Below the pieces are notes generated by a model. It ran no database searches. It was not told the DNA's origin and saw only the letters and a list, made by a program, of their open reading frames with translations. 64,000 nt of DNA from NCBI RefSeq assembly GCF_013266755.1, contig NZ_JABRWJ010000009.1, positions 248,001 through 312,000 on the forward strand. Direction: 5' to 3'. The DNA comes from Pseudaquabacterium terrae. GTDB lineage: Bacteria > Pseudomonadota > Gammaproteobacteria > Burkholderiales > Burkholderiaceae_C. A program made the translations under genes and the position numbers. Of this stretch, positions 7,729 to 17,073 are shown in pieces. How positions within the stretch are numbered: position 1 is the stretch's first letter; each line of letters begins with the position of its first letter.

Positions 7729-8193
7729 TCAGGGCAGCTTCTTCTCCGCCTCGCTGATCGGCTGCCCTTTGTCGAAGATGATCTTCCACACGCCGGGCGC
7801 TTCCTGGCGCCAGACCGAGTTGAAGCGCGACGTGCGCTTGCCCGACGGATCGCGCACCGGACCCGACGAATGTGCCAACGTGCCGTCGGCCAGCACGTCG
7901 ACCTGGTCCGGCTCCCACGAGAACGGCGCTTCCTTGCCGTCGTAGAACTGCTTCCAGACCTCGACCACCGCGGCCTTGCCGCGCAGCACGCGCGTATTGC
8001 CGTAGAAGATCGTCTGCTCGGACAGGTGGCGCGTGAACGCCGCGAGGTCGCGGTCGGCCATCGACTTCGCGAAGGCGCGCTCTGCCGCCTCGACCTGCTT
8101 GCGCAGCACCTCGAGGTCCGGCGCCTGCGCTGCTGCACCGGCACTCATCGCGGCCACCCACAGGCCCGCCGCGATCCGAACGGCAGCCCGCAT
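7729..8193 (-). CDS. Exported DUF4440/SnoaL-like protein
   Basis: A 154-residue protein with a signal peptide (about residues 1-22, ending AGAAAQA) and an NTF2-like fold: helix ERAFAKSMADRDLAAFTRHL, then GNTRVLRGKAAVVEVWKQFY, and the closing strand PGVWKIIFDKG. Proteins of this type are small alpha+beta cones that bind or turn over small molecules. No specific reaction can be named. Its start is one base from the stop of the next upstream gene (8195-8524), so the two are probably co-transcribed. Confidence 0.78.
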   Translation of the reverse strand: MRAAVRIAAGLWVAAMSAGAAAQAPDLEVLRKQVEAAERAFAKSMADRDLAAFTRHLSEQTIFYGNTRVLRGKAAVVEVWKQFYDGKEAPFSWEPDQVDVLADGTLAHSSGPVRDPSGKRTSRFNSVWRQEAPGVWKIIFDKGQPISEAEKKLP

Positions 8194-8194
8194 T

Positions 8195-8524
8195 TCAACG
8201 CGAGGCCGCAGGCAGTGCCTGCGGCTCTTCGTGCAGCAACCAGAACAGCAGGATCAGCGCCGCCGCGCCGCCGATCGGGAACAGCAGCACCGCGGCCGCG
8301 ATGGCGCCGAACACGGTGCGGCCCATGCGATGCGCGCCGATGCCCAGCAGCACCCAGTGCAGCGGCAGCGCGAGCGCGATCACCAGCCCGAGGGCGACGG
8401 TGCGCGGCACCGACTCGACCGTCGAATAGACCATCGGCGGCAGGAACATCGTGATCGCGGCGACCGCGGCGATCAGCGCCAGCGCCGAGTCGGCGAGGGC
8501 CCGGCGGGCCGGCTTGTTGGGCAT
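8195..8524 (-). CDS. Small three-helix membrane protein, unknown function
   Basis: A 109-residue protein with three predicted membrane helices: ALIAAVAAITMFLPPMVYST, VALGLVIALALPLHWVLLGIG and TVFGAIAAAVLLFPIGGAAALILLFWLL. A lysine/arginine-rich N terminus (MPNKPARR) would sit in the cytoplasm. The frame stays open upstream of 8524 to 8635, but that extension covers the polymerase IV promoter and lacks natural composition. I do not recognise the family. It leads a short operon with the DUF4440-like protein. Confidence 0.65.
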   Translation of the reverse strand: MPNKPARRALADSALALIAAVAAITMFLPPMVYSTVESVPRTVALGLVIALALPLHWVLLGIGAHRMGRTVFGAIAAAVLLFPIGGAAALILLFWLLHEEPQALPAASR

Positions 8525-8594
8525 GGTGGCATCTCCGAACGAGGTCGGTCGATCGTACGCCGAAGCGACGGCGCCGGGCACCCACAATCCCCGG

Positions 8595-9764
8595 ATGACC
8601 CGCCCCCCGCGCCGCTGGATCGCGCACCTCGACATGGACGCGTTCTACGCCTCGGTCGAGCTGCTGCGTTATCCCGATCTCAAGGGTCGGCCGGTGGTCA
8701 TCGGCGGCGGCCGCCGCCACCAGCCCGAGCTGCTGGCCGATGGCACGCGGCGTTATGCGCGGCTGGCCGACTACACCGGCCGCGGCGTCATCACCACCGC
8801 GACCTATCCGGCGCGCGACCTCGGCGTGCACTCCGGCATGGGCCTGATGAAGGCCGCGCTGCGTGCGCCGCAGGCGGTGCTGCTGCCGACCGACTTCGAC
8901 CAGTACCGAGCCTACTCGCGCCGCTTCAAGGCGGCGGTGGCCGAGGTCGCGCCGCTGATCGAGGACCGCGGCATCGACGAGATCTACATCGAGCTGACCG
9001 AGCTGCCCGGCGCGCAGGAGCCGGTCGGCCACGATCCGTACGGCGGCGTGCGGGCGATCGCGCTGGACATCAAGAACAACGTCCGGCGCGCGACCGGCCT
9101 GACCTGCTCGATCGGCGTGACGCCGAACAAGCTGCTGTCGAAGATCGCCTCCGAGCTCGACAAGCCCGACGGGCTGACGCTGCTGACGCACGAGGACATC
9201 CCCGAGCGCATCTGGCCGCTGCCGGTGCGGCGCATCAACGGCATCGGGCCGAAGGCCGGTGCCAAGCTCGCCACGCTCGACATCCACACCATCGGCGAGC
9301 TCGCCGAGCGCGAGCGGCCCTGGCTGGTGCAGCAGTTCGGCCGCAGCTACGGCGCCTGGCTGCACGACGCCTCGCACGGCGTCGACGAGCGCGCGCTGGT
9401 CACGCACAGCGAGCCGGTGACGATCAGCCGCGAGACGACCTTCGACCGCGACTTGCACGCCAAGCGCGACAAGGCCGAGCTGTCGGCGATCTTCACGCGG
9501 CTGGTCGAGCAGCTGGCGCTCGACCTGCAGCGCAAGGGTTACGTCGGCCGCACGATCGGCATCAAGCTGCGCTTCGAGGACTTCAAGACCGTCACGCGCG
9601 ACATGACGATCGAGGCGCCGACCGCCGAAGCGGCGACGATCCGGCTGGCCGCGGGCCTGTGCCTGAAGCGCGTCGACCTGGCGCGGCGCATCCGGCTGCT
9701 CGGCGTGCGCGTAAGTGCGCTGCGGCGCGCCGGTCCTGGGTCGGACCCGGGTGCGCGCGCATGA
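8595..9764 (+). CDS. dinB: DNA polymerase IV (Y family)
   Basis: A 389-residue translesion polymerase. The palm starts with HLDMDAFYASVE (metal ligand D) and includes RGIDEIYIELTE (second acidic pair). The fingers/thumb hold GLTCSIGVTPNKLLSKIASE and the helix-hairpin-helix region has INGIGPKAGAKL. The C-terminal little finger domain is complete (QRKGYVGRTIGIKLRFEDF). Relative to the E. coli protein there is an extra stretch after GRPVVIGG (HQPELLADGTRRYARLADY), common in Burkholderiales homologues as I recall. It copies damaged templates and raises mutation rate. It is a single gene; no SOS box was identified by eye. Confidence 0.93.
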   Translation: MTRPPRRWIAHLDMDAFYASVELLRYPDLKGRPVVIGGGRRHQPELLADGTRRYARLADYTGRGVITTATYPARDLGVHSGMGLMKAALRAPQAVLLPTDFDQYRAYSRRFKAAVAEVAPLIEDRGIDEIYIELTELPGAQEPVGHDPYGGVRAIALDIKNNVRRATGLTCSIGVTPNKLLSKIASELDKPDGLTLLTHEDIPERIWPLPVRRINGIGPKAGAKLATLDIHTIGELAERERPWLVQQFGRSYGAWLHDASHGVDERALVTHSEPVTISRETTFDRDLHAKRDKAELSAIFTRLVEQLALDLQRKGYVGRTIGIKLRFEDFKTVTRDMTIEAPTAEAATIRLAAGLCLKRVDLARRIRLLGVRVSALRRAGPGSDPGARA

Positions 9765-9789
9765 CCAGCCCGCCTAACATCAGCCCACG

Positions 9790-10434
9790 ATGAAAAAACT
9801 CCTTGCCCTCGCCACCCTCGGCCTGCTGCTGCAGGCGTCCGCCCAGGCCGGGCAGGTCCAGGTCAGCGTCACCGCGCCGGACGGCCAGCCGGTCGCCGAT
9901 GTCGCGGTGATGGTCCACCCGACCGCGGCGTGGGCCGCGCAGCCGCTGCCCGAGCCGGTGCTGATCGCGCAGCGCAACATCCGCTTCGCGCCCTTCGTCA
10001 CCGTCGTGCCGGTCGGCGCGACGGTTCGCTTCGTCAACCAGGACCGCTTCGACCACCACGTGCGTTCGCAGCCAGGAGGGCCGCTCGGCAACGTGCCGCC
10101 GGCCAAGCAGTTCGAGTTCCGCATGGCCGGTGCCGCCGGCGGCAAGGACGGCACCGCCGCCGACCTGAAGATGGACGTGCCGGGCATCGTCGCGCTCGGC
10201 TGCCACCTGCATGGCTCGATGCGCGGCCATGTCGTCGTCAGCACCACGCCGTGGTACGCGGTGACCGACGACAAGGGCGTCGCGACGATTGCCAACGTGC
10301 CGGACGGCCAGGTCGAGGTGAAGCTGTGGCATCCCGAGCAGCTGACCGAGCAAGCGGCGACGCGGGTGCAGGTGGCCGGCAACGCCAATGCCGATACGAA
10401 GCTGAACTTCGCGCCGCGCCGCCGCAACCGCTGA
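9790..10434 (+). CDS. Exported cupredoxin-like (plastocyanin-type) copper protein
   Basis: A 214-residue secreted protein with a clear signal peptide (MKKLLALATLGLLLQASAQA). The mature part begins as an Ig-like strand set (VQVSVTAPDGQPVADVAVMV). It then carries the type 1 copper ligands expected of plastocyanin-like domains: first His in DRFDHHV, then Cys, His and Met in GCHLHGSMRGH. A final beta domain (WYAVTDDKGVATIANVPDGQVEV) resembles the carboxypeptidase-regulatory fold often attached to such proteins. The likely role is periplasmic electron transfer or copper handling. It is convergent and back to back with the DUF454 gene. Confidence 0.82.
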   Translation: MKKLLALATLGLLLQASAQAGQVQVSVTAPDGQPVADVAVMVHPTAAWAAQPLPEPVLIAQRNIRFAPFVTVVPVGATVRFVNQDRFDHHVRSQPGGPLGNVPPAKQFEFRMAGAAGGKDGTAADLKMDVPGIVALGCHLHGSMRGHVVVSTTPWYAVTDDKGVATIANVPDGQVEVKLWHPEQLTEQAATRVQVAGNANADTKLNFAPRRRNR

Positions 10435-10842
10435 TCAGCTGCGGCGCGTCGGCAGCCGCCACAGCCAGGTGCCGACGCCCGCGCAGCACACCGCCGGCAG
10501 CCAGGCCACGCGCGGCGGCAGCATGAAGGCGGCCCACACCGAGCCGATCGTCATCATCACCAGCGCCAGCTGCTTGGCGCGCAGCGGCACGGCGCGATGT
10601 TCGCGCCAGTCGCGCACCAGCGGACCGAAGCGCGGATGCCCCAGCAGCCACGCCTCCCAGCGCGCGCTGCCGCGGGCGAAGCAGAACGCGGCCAGCAGCA
10701 CGAAAGGCGTCGTCGGCAGCAGCGGCAGGAAGATGCCGATGAATCCGGTGACCAGGCTCACGCCCCCGGCCGTGAGCCACAGCGCGCGCTGCCACAGCGG
10801 GCGGACGATCGGCGCGGCATCGGTCGGAACGACAGGCATCAT
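10435..10842 (-). CDS. DUF454 (YbaN family) inner membrane protein
   Basis: A 135-residue protein with the YbaN/DUF454 features: an N-terminal helix (LWLTAGGVSLVTGFIGIFLPLLPTT), the conserved FVLLAAFCFARGS segment, the soluble link HPRFGPLVRDW, and two further helices. Function is unknown for the family. Two adjacent ATG codons (10842 and 10839) could start it. Its stop abuts the cupredoxin stop on the other strand. Confidence 0.82.
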   Translation of the reverse strand: MMPVVPTDAAPIVRPLWQRALWLTAGGVSLVTGFIGIFLPLLPTTPFVLLAAFCFARGSARWEAWLLGHPRFGPLVRDWREHRAVPLRAKQLALVMMTIGSVWAAFMLPPRVAWLPAVCCAGVGTWLWRLPTRRS

Positions 10843-10888
10843 CGATCGATGCTAACCGCGCGGGTCGGCATTGCTACAGTGCCCGGCC

Positions 10889-11815
10889 ATGCCCGCCGCT
10901 CCCCGCGACCTGCGCTTCCCCTCGATCGACGGGCTGCGCGCCTTTGAAGCCGTGGCGCGGCTCGGCAGCTTCGAACGCGCAGCCGACGAGCTGGCGGTGA
11001 CGGCCAGCGCCGTCGGCAAACGCCTGGCGACGCTGGAGGATCTGCTCGGCACACCGCTGCTGCAGCGCACGGGGAAGGCGCTGGCCTTGAGCGCTGCCGG
11101 CAAGGAATACCTCGAGCAGGTGCGCTCGGCGCTGGCGCTGCTGTCGGCGATGCCGCTGCACCAGCGCGCGGCGCAGCGCATCGAGCGGCTGCGCGTGACG
11201 ACGCCGCCGACCTTCGCGCGCCAGATCCTGGTGCCGCGACTCGAAGCCTTCACCCATGCGCAGCCGCAGATCGAGCTCGAGCTGCTGCTGTCGATTCCCT
11301 ACCTCGACCAGGCGCCGCCCGACAGCGATGTGCTGGTGCGCACGGCCAGCCGCGAGGCAGGCGTCGAGCACGGCACGCTGCTGCTCGACGACCGCGTGCT
11401 GCCGGTGGCCGCGCCGGGGCTGCTGGCCAAGCTGCCGCCGCTGCGCGAGCCTGCGGACCTGCGCCACGCGCCGCTGCTGCGCACGCCGCTCGAGCCGTGG
11501 ACGCCGTGGTTTCGCGCGGCCGGCCTCGACTGGCCGGAGCCGGCCAGTGGGCCGCGGCTGGTCGACCTCGGGCTGACGCTCGAAGCAGCGGTGTCGGCGC
11601 AAGGCGTCGCGCTCGCACGGCCGACGCTCGCACGCGCCTGGCTCGACACCCGCACCTTGAAGCCGCTGTTCCCGATCAGCGCGCCGGCGGCGAATCCGTA
11701 CTTCCTGTGGCCGCCCGAGCCGCAAGGCGCCGCCGCTGTCTTCACCCGCTGGCTGCGCGGCGTCTGCGCCGAGGCCGAGGCGTGGTCGGCGGAATGGCTT
11801 TCCGGCCTGCGCTGA
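10889..11815 (+). CDS. LysR-family regulator (GcvA-like)
   Basis: A 308-residue regulator. The winged-helix domain is in residues 1-70 (DGLRAFEAVARLGSFERAAD, then VTASAVGKRLATLEDLLGT), followed by a substrate-binding domain with RLRVTTPPTFARQILVPRL and a C-terminal lobe. The start at MPAAPRD is preferred over a leaderless ATG 18 bases earlier. It reads toward the lactate dehydrogenase gene 66 bp downstream on the same strand, so it may be a linked regulator of lactate use, although LysR genes are more often divergent from their targets. Confidence 0.85.
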   Translation: MPAAPRDLRFPSIDGLRAFEAVARLGSFERAADELAVTASAVGKRLATLEDLLGTPLLQRTGKALALSAAGKEYLEQVRSALALLSAMPLHQRAAQRIERLRVTTPPTFARQILVPRLEAFTHAQPQIELELLLSIPYLDQAPPDSDVLVRTASREAGVEHGTLLLDDRVLPVAAPGLLAKLPPLREPADLRHAPLLRTPLEPWTPWFRAAGLDWPEPASGPRLVDLGLTLEAAVSAQGVALARPTLARAWLDTRTLKPLFPISAPAANPYFLWPPEPQGAAAVFTRWLRGVCAEAEAWSAEWLSGLR

Positions 11816-11881
11816 CGAAGTTTCCGGCTGTCCGCTCGCCGCCGCCGCTAGCATCCTCGCCACGAGGAGACGCCCCAGACC

Positions 11882-13036
11882 ATGACCGTCATCACCAACA
11901 TCGAAGACCTGCGCGTCCTGGCCCAGCGGCGCGTGCCGCGCATGTTCTACGACTACGCCGATTCCGGCAGCTGGACCGAGGGCACCTATCGCGCCAACAG
12001 CGAGGACTTCCAGCGCATCAAGCTGCGCCAGCGCGTGGCCGTCAACATGGAAGGCCGCAGCACCGCGACGACGATGGTCGGCGTGCCGGTGGCGATGCCG
12101 GTGGCGCTGGCCCCCGTCGGCTCGACCGGCATGCAGCACGCCGACGGCGAGATCCTCGCCGCGCGCGCGGCCGAGAAGTTCGGCGTGCCCTTCACGCTGT
12201 CGACGATGAGCATCTGCTCGATCGAAGACGTCGCGGCGAACACCACGAAGCCGTTCTGGTTCCAGCTCTACGTGATGCGCGACCGCGCGTTCAGCCAGCG
12301 GCTGATCGAGCGTGCCAAGGCCGCGAAGTGCGGCGCGCTGGTGCTGACGCTGGACCTGCAGATCCTCGGCCAGCGCCACAAGGACCTGAAGAACGGCCTG
12401 TCGGTGCCGCCGAAGCCGACGCTCGGATCGCTGGCCAACCTGGCGACCAAGCCGCGTTGGATCCTCGGCATGGCCGGCACCAAGCGGCGCCAGTTCGGCA
12501 ACATCGTCGGCCACGTCCAGGGCGTCAGCGACATGAGCTCGCTGTCGCAATGGACCGCCGACCAGTTCGACCCGACGCTCAACTGGGGCGATGTCGAGTG
12601 GATCAAGAAACACTGGGGCGGCAAGCTGATCCTCAAGGGCATCCAGGACGTCGAGGACGCGAAGCTCGCGGTGGCGAGCGGCGCCGACGCGCTGATCGTC
12701 AGCAACCACGGCGGCCGCCAGCTCGACGGCGCGCAGTCGAGCATCGGCGCGCTGCCGGCGATCGTCGACGCGGTCGGCTCGCAGATCGAGGTGCACATGG
12801 ACGGCGGCATCCGCTCGGGCCAGGACGTGCTGAAGGCCCGGGCGCTCGGCGCGCGCGGCTGCTACATCGGCCGCGCGTTCATCTACGGCCTGGGCGCGAT
12901 GGGCGAAGCCGGCGTGACGACTGCCCTGCAGGTGATCCACAAGGAGCTCGACCTGACGATGGCCTTCTGCGGCCGCACGCGCATCGAGCAGGTCGGCAAG
13001 GACATCCTGCTGCCGGGGACCTTCCCGACAGCCTGA
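11882..13036 (+). CDS. lldD: FMN-dependent L-lactate dehydrogenase (alpha-hydroxy acid oxidase family)
   Basis: A 384-residue enzyme of the usual length. It contains the FMN-binding barrel with RVPRMFYDYADSGSW near the N terminus, ALAPVGSTGM, FWFQLYVMRD, and the catalytic SNHGGRQLDGA (His near 277) followed by VHMDGGIRSGQD. It oxidises (S)-2-hydroxy acids, most likely L-lactate, and passes electrons to quinone at the inner membrane. Mandelate or glycolate are possible substrates, since family members differ only at a few pocket residues. It stands alone; there is no lactate permease next to it. A GAGGAGA ribosome binding site precedes the ATG. Confidence 0.88.
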   Translation: MTVITNIEDLRVLAQRRVPRMFYDYADSGSWTEGTYRANSEDFQRIKLRQRVAVNMEGRSTATTMVGVPVAMPVALAPVGSTGMQHADGEILAARAAEKFGVPFTLSTMSICSIEDVAANTTKPFWFQLYVMRDRAFSQRLIERAKAAKCGALVLTLDLQILGQRHKDLKNGLSVPPKPTLGSLANLATKPRWILGMAGTKRRQFGNIVGHVQGVSDMSSLSQWTADQFDPTLNWGDVEWIKKHWGGKLILKGIQDVEDAKLAVASGADALIVSNHGGRQLDGAQSSIGALPAIVDAVGSQIEVHMDGGIRSGQDVLKARALGARGCYIGRAFIYGLGAMGEAGVTTALQVIHKELDLTMAFCGRTRIEQVGKDILLPGTFPTA

Positions 13037-13040
13037 ACGC

Positions 13041-13946
13041 TCAATCGGCGCTGCCTGGCAGCTGGCGCAACACCGCCTGCAGCGCTGCCAGCGCATGCCG
13101 CACCTTGGCCGGCTGCGCCTCGCGCTGCGGCGTGACAGCCCACACCGGCACCGTCGGCAGGCGCCATTCGCTCAGCAGCGGCACGAGGCGGCCGGCACGC
13201 AGGTCGTCGTCGGCATCGGGCCGCACCAGCAGCGCCAGGCCGAGGCCGGTGGCGCACAACTGCTGGATCGTCAGCTGGTTGTTGCTGACGACGCGCGGCT
13301 CGACGCGCAGCCGCTCGACCGCGCCATCGCCGCCGGTCAGCTCGATCATCAGCCCGCCTTCGGAGCGCGTGTCGCCGCCCAGCCACTCGTGCTGCGCCAG
13401 ATCAGCGGGTCGCTGCGGCATGCCGGCGCGCGCCAGGTAGGCGGGCGCCGCGCACAGGCTCCAGCCGAAGCTGCACAGCCGCCGCGCGACCCAGCTCGAA
13501 TCCGGCATCCGCCCGGCGCGCAGCGCCAGGTCGATGCGGGCCTCGATCAGGTCGATCATCTGGTCGTCGACCAGCAGCCGCAGCTTCAGCGCCGGATGCT
13601 GCGCCAGCAGCGGCGCCAACGCCGGCCCGACATGGCGCGCGAAACCCACCGGCGCGGCCAGCCGCAGCTCACCTTCGAGCGCGTCGCGCGCCAGCTGCAG
13701 CTGCTCGCGCGCCTGCGCGGCCGAGTGCACCAGCGCCTCGCAGTGCGCATGCACCCGCTGGCCGACCTCGGTCAGCCGCAGCTTGCGGGTCGAGCGGTGC
13801 AGCAGGATCACGCCATGCGCCGCCTCCAGCGCGCGCACGCGCTGGCTGACCGCCGACGGCGTCATGCCGAGCTGCCGCGCGGCCCCGCTCATCGAGCCCA
13901 GCCGCACCACGGCGGCAAACACCGCCATCGCTTGCAGATCGTCCAT
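13041..13946 (-). CDS. LysR-family regulator
   Basis: A 301-residue LysR protein with N-terminal HTH (MAVFAAVVRLGSMSGAARQL, PSAVSQRVRALEAAHG) and an effector domain (ELRLAAPVGFARHVGPALAP, then GLGLALLVRPDAD). It is divergent from the NAD(P)-binding oxidoreductase at 14054, its probable target. A start six codons upstream (13964) is possible, but those codons coincide with a TTGAA-N7-TTCAA LysR box, which argues for ATG 13946. Confidence 0.86.
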   Translation of the reverse strand: MDDLQAMAVFAAVVRLGSMSGAARQLGMTPSAVSQRVRALEAAHGVILLHRSTRKLRLTEVGQRVHAHCEALVHSAAQAREQLQLARDALEGELRLAAPVGFARHVGPALAPLLAQHPALKLRLLVDDQMIDLIEARIDLALRAGRMPDSSWVARRLCSFGWSLCAAPAYLARAGMPQRPADLAQHEWLGGDTRSEGGLMIELTGGDGAVERLRVEPRVVSNNQLTIQQLCATGLGLALLVRPDADDDLRAGRLVPLLSEWRLPTVPVWAVTPQREAQPAKVRHALAALQAVLRQLPGSAD

Positions 13947-13947
13947 C

Positions 13948-13964
13948 TTGAAGCTCCGCTTCAA
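13948..13964. promoter_or_regulatory. LysR operator, TTGAA-N7-TTCAA
   Basis: A perfect dyad with TTGAAG at 13948-13953 and CTTCAA at 13959-13964 (5-bp centre), the T-N11-A pattern of LysR sites. It lies directly before the LysR start and about 90 bp before the divergent oxidoreductase, so it could serve both autoregulation and target control. Confidence 0.55.
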
Positions 13965-14053
13965 TGAGATGGCGATTCTGACCGGCTAGTGGGTCGATCG
14001 TGAAGTTGGAATCATGGAGGCCGTGCATTTCAACCCCCACGGAGAACCACCCC

Positions 14054-14710
14054 ATGAACATCGCCCTGATCGGCGGCACCGGCTTCGTCGGCGCCGCAGT
14101 GCTTGAAGAACTGCTGCAGCGCGGCCACCGCGTGACCGCGCTGGTGCGCGATCCGGCCAAGCTCACGCCGCGCGACGGCTTGACCGTCGTCGCCGCCGAC
14201 GTGCAGCAGGCAGCGCAGGTCGCGCAGGCCGTCGAGGGCCACGATGCGGTGGTCAGCGCCTTCAATCCCGGCTGGTCGGAGCCCAAGCTGTACGAGCTGT
14301 TCCAGTCCGGCAGCCGCGCGATCCTCGCCGGCGTCAAGCGAGCCGGGGTGGGGCGCGTGCTGATCGTCGGCGGCGCCGGCAGCCTGTTCGTCGCGCCGGG
14401 GGTGCAGCTGGTCGACACGCCGGCCTTCCTCGACCACGTGCCGCCGAACATCGTGCCCGGCGCACAGGCCGCGCGCGACCTGCTGACCGAGCTGCGCGGC
14501 GAAACCGCGCTCGACTGGGTCTTCCTGTCGCCGCCGGCGATGCTGCAGCCCGGCCCGCGCAGCGGCGCCTACCGGCTCGGCGGCGAGGAGCTGCTGATGA
14601 ACGGCGAGCAGCCGGCCGGCATCACGGTGAGCGACCTCGCGGTGGCGATCGCCGACGAGACCGGCACGCCGCAGCACCATCGGCAGCGCTTCACCGTGGC
14701 TGCGGCCTGA
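14054..14710 (+). CDS. NAD(P)H-binding oxidoreductase (atypical SDR, YwnB-like)
   Basis: A 218-residue Rossmann protein opening with MNIALIGGTGFVGAAVLEEL (GxxGxxG). Then come VTALVRDPAKL, which sets cofactor preference, VVSAFNPG, and the RVLIVGGAGSL strand. It lacks the classical SDR Tyr-x3-Lys pair, as is usual for the NAD(P)-binding domain family that includes YwnB and flavin-reductase-like proteins. The substrate is unknown. It is probably regulated by the divergent LysR. A GGAG motif 10 bases upstream supports the start. Confidence 0.82.
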   Translation: MNIALIGGTGFVGAAVLEELLQRGHRVTALVRDPAKLTPRDGLTVVAADVQQAAQVAQAVEGHDAVVSAFNPGWSEPKLYELFQSGSRAILAGVKRAGVGRVLIVGGAGSLFVAPGVQLVDTPAFLDHVPPNIVPGAQAARDLLTELRGETALDWVFLSPPAMLQPGPRSGAYRLGGEELLMNGEQPAGITVSDLAVAIADETGTPQHHRQRFTVAAA

Positions 14711-14711
14711 C

Positions 14712-16664
14712 TCAGCTGCCGTCCTTCAAACCGGCGTGTGCCGCGCCGGCGCTGTCGTAGAGCCTCGGCACGACACCCCGCGCCGCCAGCGCCGGCCCGA
14801 GCTTCGCGCGCAGGAAGGCGGAGGTCGTGTAGCGCACGACGCTGCGGTAGTGGCGCTCGACCAGCAGCCGGACCATCGCTGCCCAGTCGTCCTCGACGTC
14901 GGGGTCGAGCGCGAAGTGGTCGTAGTTGACGACGACGTCGACCTTGTAGGCCAGCGGCGCGAGCAGCCGCTCGACCTCGCCGCGCACCGCCTCGACGTCC
15001 TCGCTGCGGCGGATCGACAGGTGTTCGAAGTTGATGAACAGCGTGCGGCGCGCCTCGTCGAGGTGGAAGCGCTCGGGCAGCGGCAGCAGCAGCAGGCGCG
15101 CGCGCAGCGCCATCGGCTCGTCGCGGAAGATCGCCGCGTCCATCAGCCGCGGCGGCCGCTCGATCACCGGCGCGAATTCCATCAGCGCGAGGATGTCGCG
15201 CCCAAGGTCGACGCCGGGTGCGATCTCGGTCAGCTCGAGCCCCTTCTCGTGCAGCCGGAAGACGCAACGCTCGGTGACGTAGAGCACCGGCTGGCGCCGC
15301 CGCCAGGCCTCGCGGCCCGAGAAGGTGATCTGCTCGACGCGGCGCACGAACTTGGGCGCCGGCGTGCCATCGGCGCCGCGGGCGGTGAAGCTGCCGACGA
15401 AGACCACGCGTTGCGCGTTCTGGCTGATGTTGATGAAGCCGCCGGCACCGGCCAGGCGGGGGCCGAAGCGGCTGACGTTGAGGTTGCCCTCGGCGTCGGC
15501 CTGTGCGAGGCCGAGGATCGCGAGGTCGAGCCCGCCGCCGTCGTAGAAGTCGAACTGGTAGGGCTGGTCGATGATCGCCTGCGTATTGACGGCCGCGCCG
15601 AAGTTCAGCCCGCCGGCCGGAATGCCGCCGATCACGCCCGGCTCCGCGGTCAGCGTGATCAGGTCGATCACCCGCTCCTCGGCGGCCACCGCGGCGACGC
15701 CCTCGGGCATGCCGATGCCGAGGTTGATCACGCTGTTCGGCTTCAGCTCCAGCGCCGCGCGGCGGGCGATCAGCTTGCGCTCGCTCATCGGCATCGCTTC
15801 GACACGGCCGGCAGGCACCCGCAGCTCGCCGGCGAAGGCAGCGCTGTAGGGCTCGGCGAAGGTCTGCCAGTGGTAGGCCGGGTCCTCGGCGAGCACGACG
15901 CAATCGACCAGCGCGCCGGGGATCTTGACCTCGCGCGGGTGCAGCGATTGCGCGGCCGCGAGGCGCTCGACCTGCACGATGACGATGCCGCCGGAGTTGT
16001 GCGCGGCCATCGCGATGGCCAGCGCCTCCAGCGTCAGCGCCTCTCGCTCCATCGTGATGTTGCCGTCGGTGTCGGCGGTGGTGCCGCGGATGAAGGCGAC
16101 GTCGATCGGGAAGCTCTTGTAGAACAGGACATCCTCGCCGTCGATCTGCAGCAATCGAACCCGCTCGTCGGTGCTGCGGTCATTGATCGCGCCACCGCCC
16201 TGGCGCGGATCGACGAAGGTGCCGAGGCCGACGCGCGACAGATGGCCCGGCTTGCCGGCGGCGATGTCGCGGAACAGGTGCGAGATCACGCCCTGCGGCA
16301 GGTTCCAGGCCTCGATCGCACCCGACACCGCCAGCTTCTGCAGCGCCGGCACGAGGCCCCAGTGGCCGCCGATGACGCGGCCGACGAGCCCGGCGTGGCC
16401 GAGGTGGTTCAGCCCGCGCGACCGGCCATCGCCCTGCCCCGCGGCATACACCAGCCCCAGGTTGCGCGGCGCACCGGTGGCGAGGAAACGCTCCTCGAGC
16501 GCGACCGCCAGGTTCTCCGGAAAGCCGATGCCGACGAAGCCGCCGGTGGCCAGCATGTCGCCGTCAGCCAGCAGTTGGACCGCTTCCGCGGCGCTGACCA
16601 GCTTGCCGCGGCTTGCAGCGCGCAACGCGCTCATCCGCTGATGGGCGTGGGATGTCTGGGCCAT
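14712..16664 (-). CDS. Fused alpha/beta CoA-transferase (acetate/3-ketoacid or propionate type)
   Basis: A 650-residue single-chain family I CoA-transferase. The alpha half begins [20 protein letters not shown] with the [12 protein letters not shown] oxyanion loop. The beta half includes [17 protein letters not shown], and [16 protein letters not shown] with the likely catalytic Glu. Enzymes of this layout (YdiF, propionate CoA-transferase) exchange CoA between short-chain acids. The last 120 residues (about 530-650, from [14 protein letters not shown]) extend beyond the usual core of about 520 and look like an acyl-CoA/ferredoxin-like accessory domain I cannot name. A second ATG at codon 11 is possible. 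It is not in an operon. Confidence 0.85.
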   Translation of the reverse strand: MAQTSHAHQRMSALRAASRGKLVSAAEAVQLLADGDMLATGGFVGIGFPENLAVALEERFLATGAPRNLGLVYAAGQGDGRSRGLNHLGHAGLVGRVIGGHWGLVPALQKLAVSGAIEAWNLPQGVISHLFRDIAAGKPGHLSRVGLGTFVDPRQGGGAINDRSTDERVRLLQIDGEDVLFYKSFPIDVAFIRGTTADTDGNITMEREALTLEALAIAMAAHNSGGIVIVQVERLAAAQSLHPREVKIPGALVDCVVLAEDPAYHWQTFAEPYSAAFAGELRVPAGRVEAMPMSERKLIARRAALELKPNSVINLGIGMPEGVAAVAAEERVIDLITLTAEPGVIGGIPAGGLNFGAAVNTQAIIDQPYQFDFYDGGGLDLAILGLAQADAEGNLNVSRFGPRLAGAGGFINISQNAQRVVFVGSFTARGADGTPAPKFVRRVEQITFSGREAWRRRQPVLYVTERCVFRLHEKGLELTEIAPGVDLGRDILALMEFAPVIERPPRLMDAAIFRDEPMALRARLLLLPLPERFHLDEARRTLFINFEHLSIRRSEDVEAVRGEVERLLAPLAYKVDVVVNYDHFALDPDVEDDWAAMVRLLVERHYRSVVRYTTSAFLRAKLGPALAARGVVPRLYDSAGAAHAGLKDGS

Positions 16665-16778
16665 GTCTTTTGTCTCCTCGGACCCACCGATTGAAGCGGG
16701 TGACCCCTCGATTTTGCTGACACGAAGCTGACAACGAGCCTAAGATCGGGCAAGTCCCGAGTCCCGAGGAGGCCCCTC

Positions 16779-17051
16779 ATGCTGACGCTGCAGCAACTGT
16801 CGACCGTGAAGCGCTGGCACCAGACGCATCACAAACGCGGCCTCGAATACCAGCTGTGGGACGCGATGCTCACGTGCTGGATCCTGGGCTGGATGGGCCT
16901 GCCGGCGGCGCTGCTGCTGGCGCCGGAGATCGGCGTGCTGCTGTGCCCGGTGCTGTATTTCGCGCCGTCGCTCTATGTGCGTCTGAGGCTGCGGCTGCAT
17001 CGCCGCGGTGTGCTGCGCTGCGATTGGCTCGACAGCGCACGGATGGTCTGA
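16779..17051 (+). CDS. Small conserved membrane protein, unknown function
   Basis: A 90-residue protein with two membrane stretches (MLTCWILGWMGLPAALLLA and VLLCPVLYFAPSLYV) after an amphipathic, histidine-rich N terminus (STVKRWHQTHHKR). It ends in a basic, arginine-rich tail. Sequences like this occur as orphan genes in related Burkholderiales, as far as I recall. A GAGGAGG ribosome binding site is well placed. Function is unknown. Confidence 0.65.
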   Translation: MLTLQQLSTVKRWHQTHHKRGLEYQLWDAMLTCWILGWMGLPAALLLAPEIGVLLCPVLYFAPSLYVRLRLRLHRRGVLRCDWLDSARMV

Positions 17052-17073
17052 GGCGCCTGCCGGCGCGCGAGGG

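Noticed and set aside
10874-13096. 740-codon minus-strand open frame opposite the LysR and lactate dehydrogenase genes
   Set aside because: Composition is that of an antisense shadow (His/Arg/Gln/Ala runs) and the plus strand encodes two clear family members over the same stretch.
14736-16694. 652-codon plus-strand open frame opposite the CoA-transferase
   Set aside because: No recognisable motif and typical shadow composition; the minus strand has an intact CoA-transferase.
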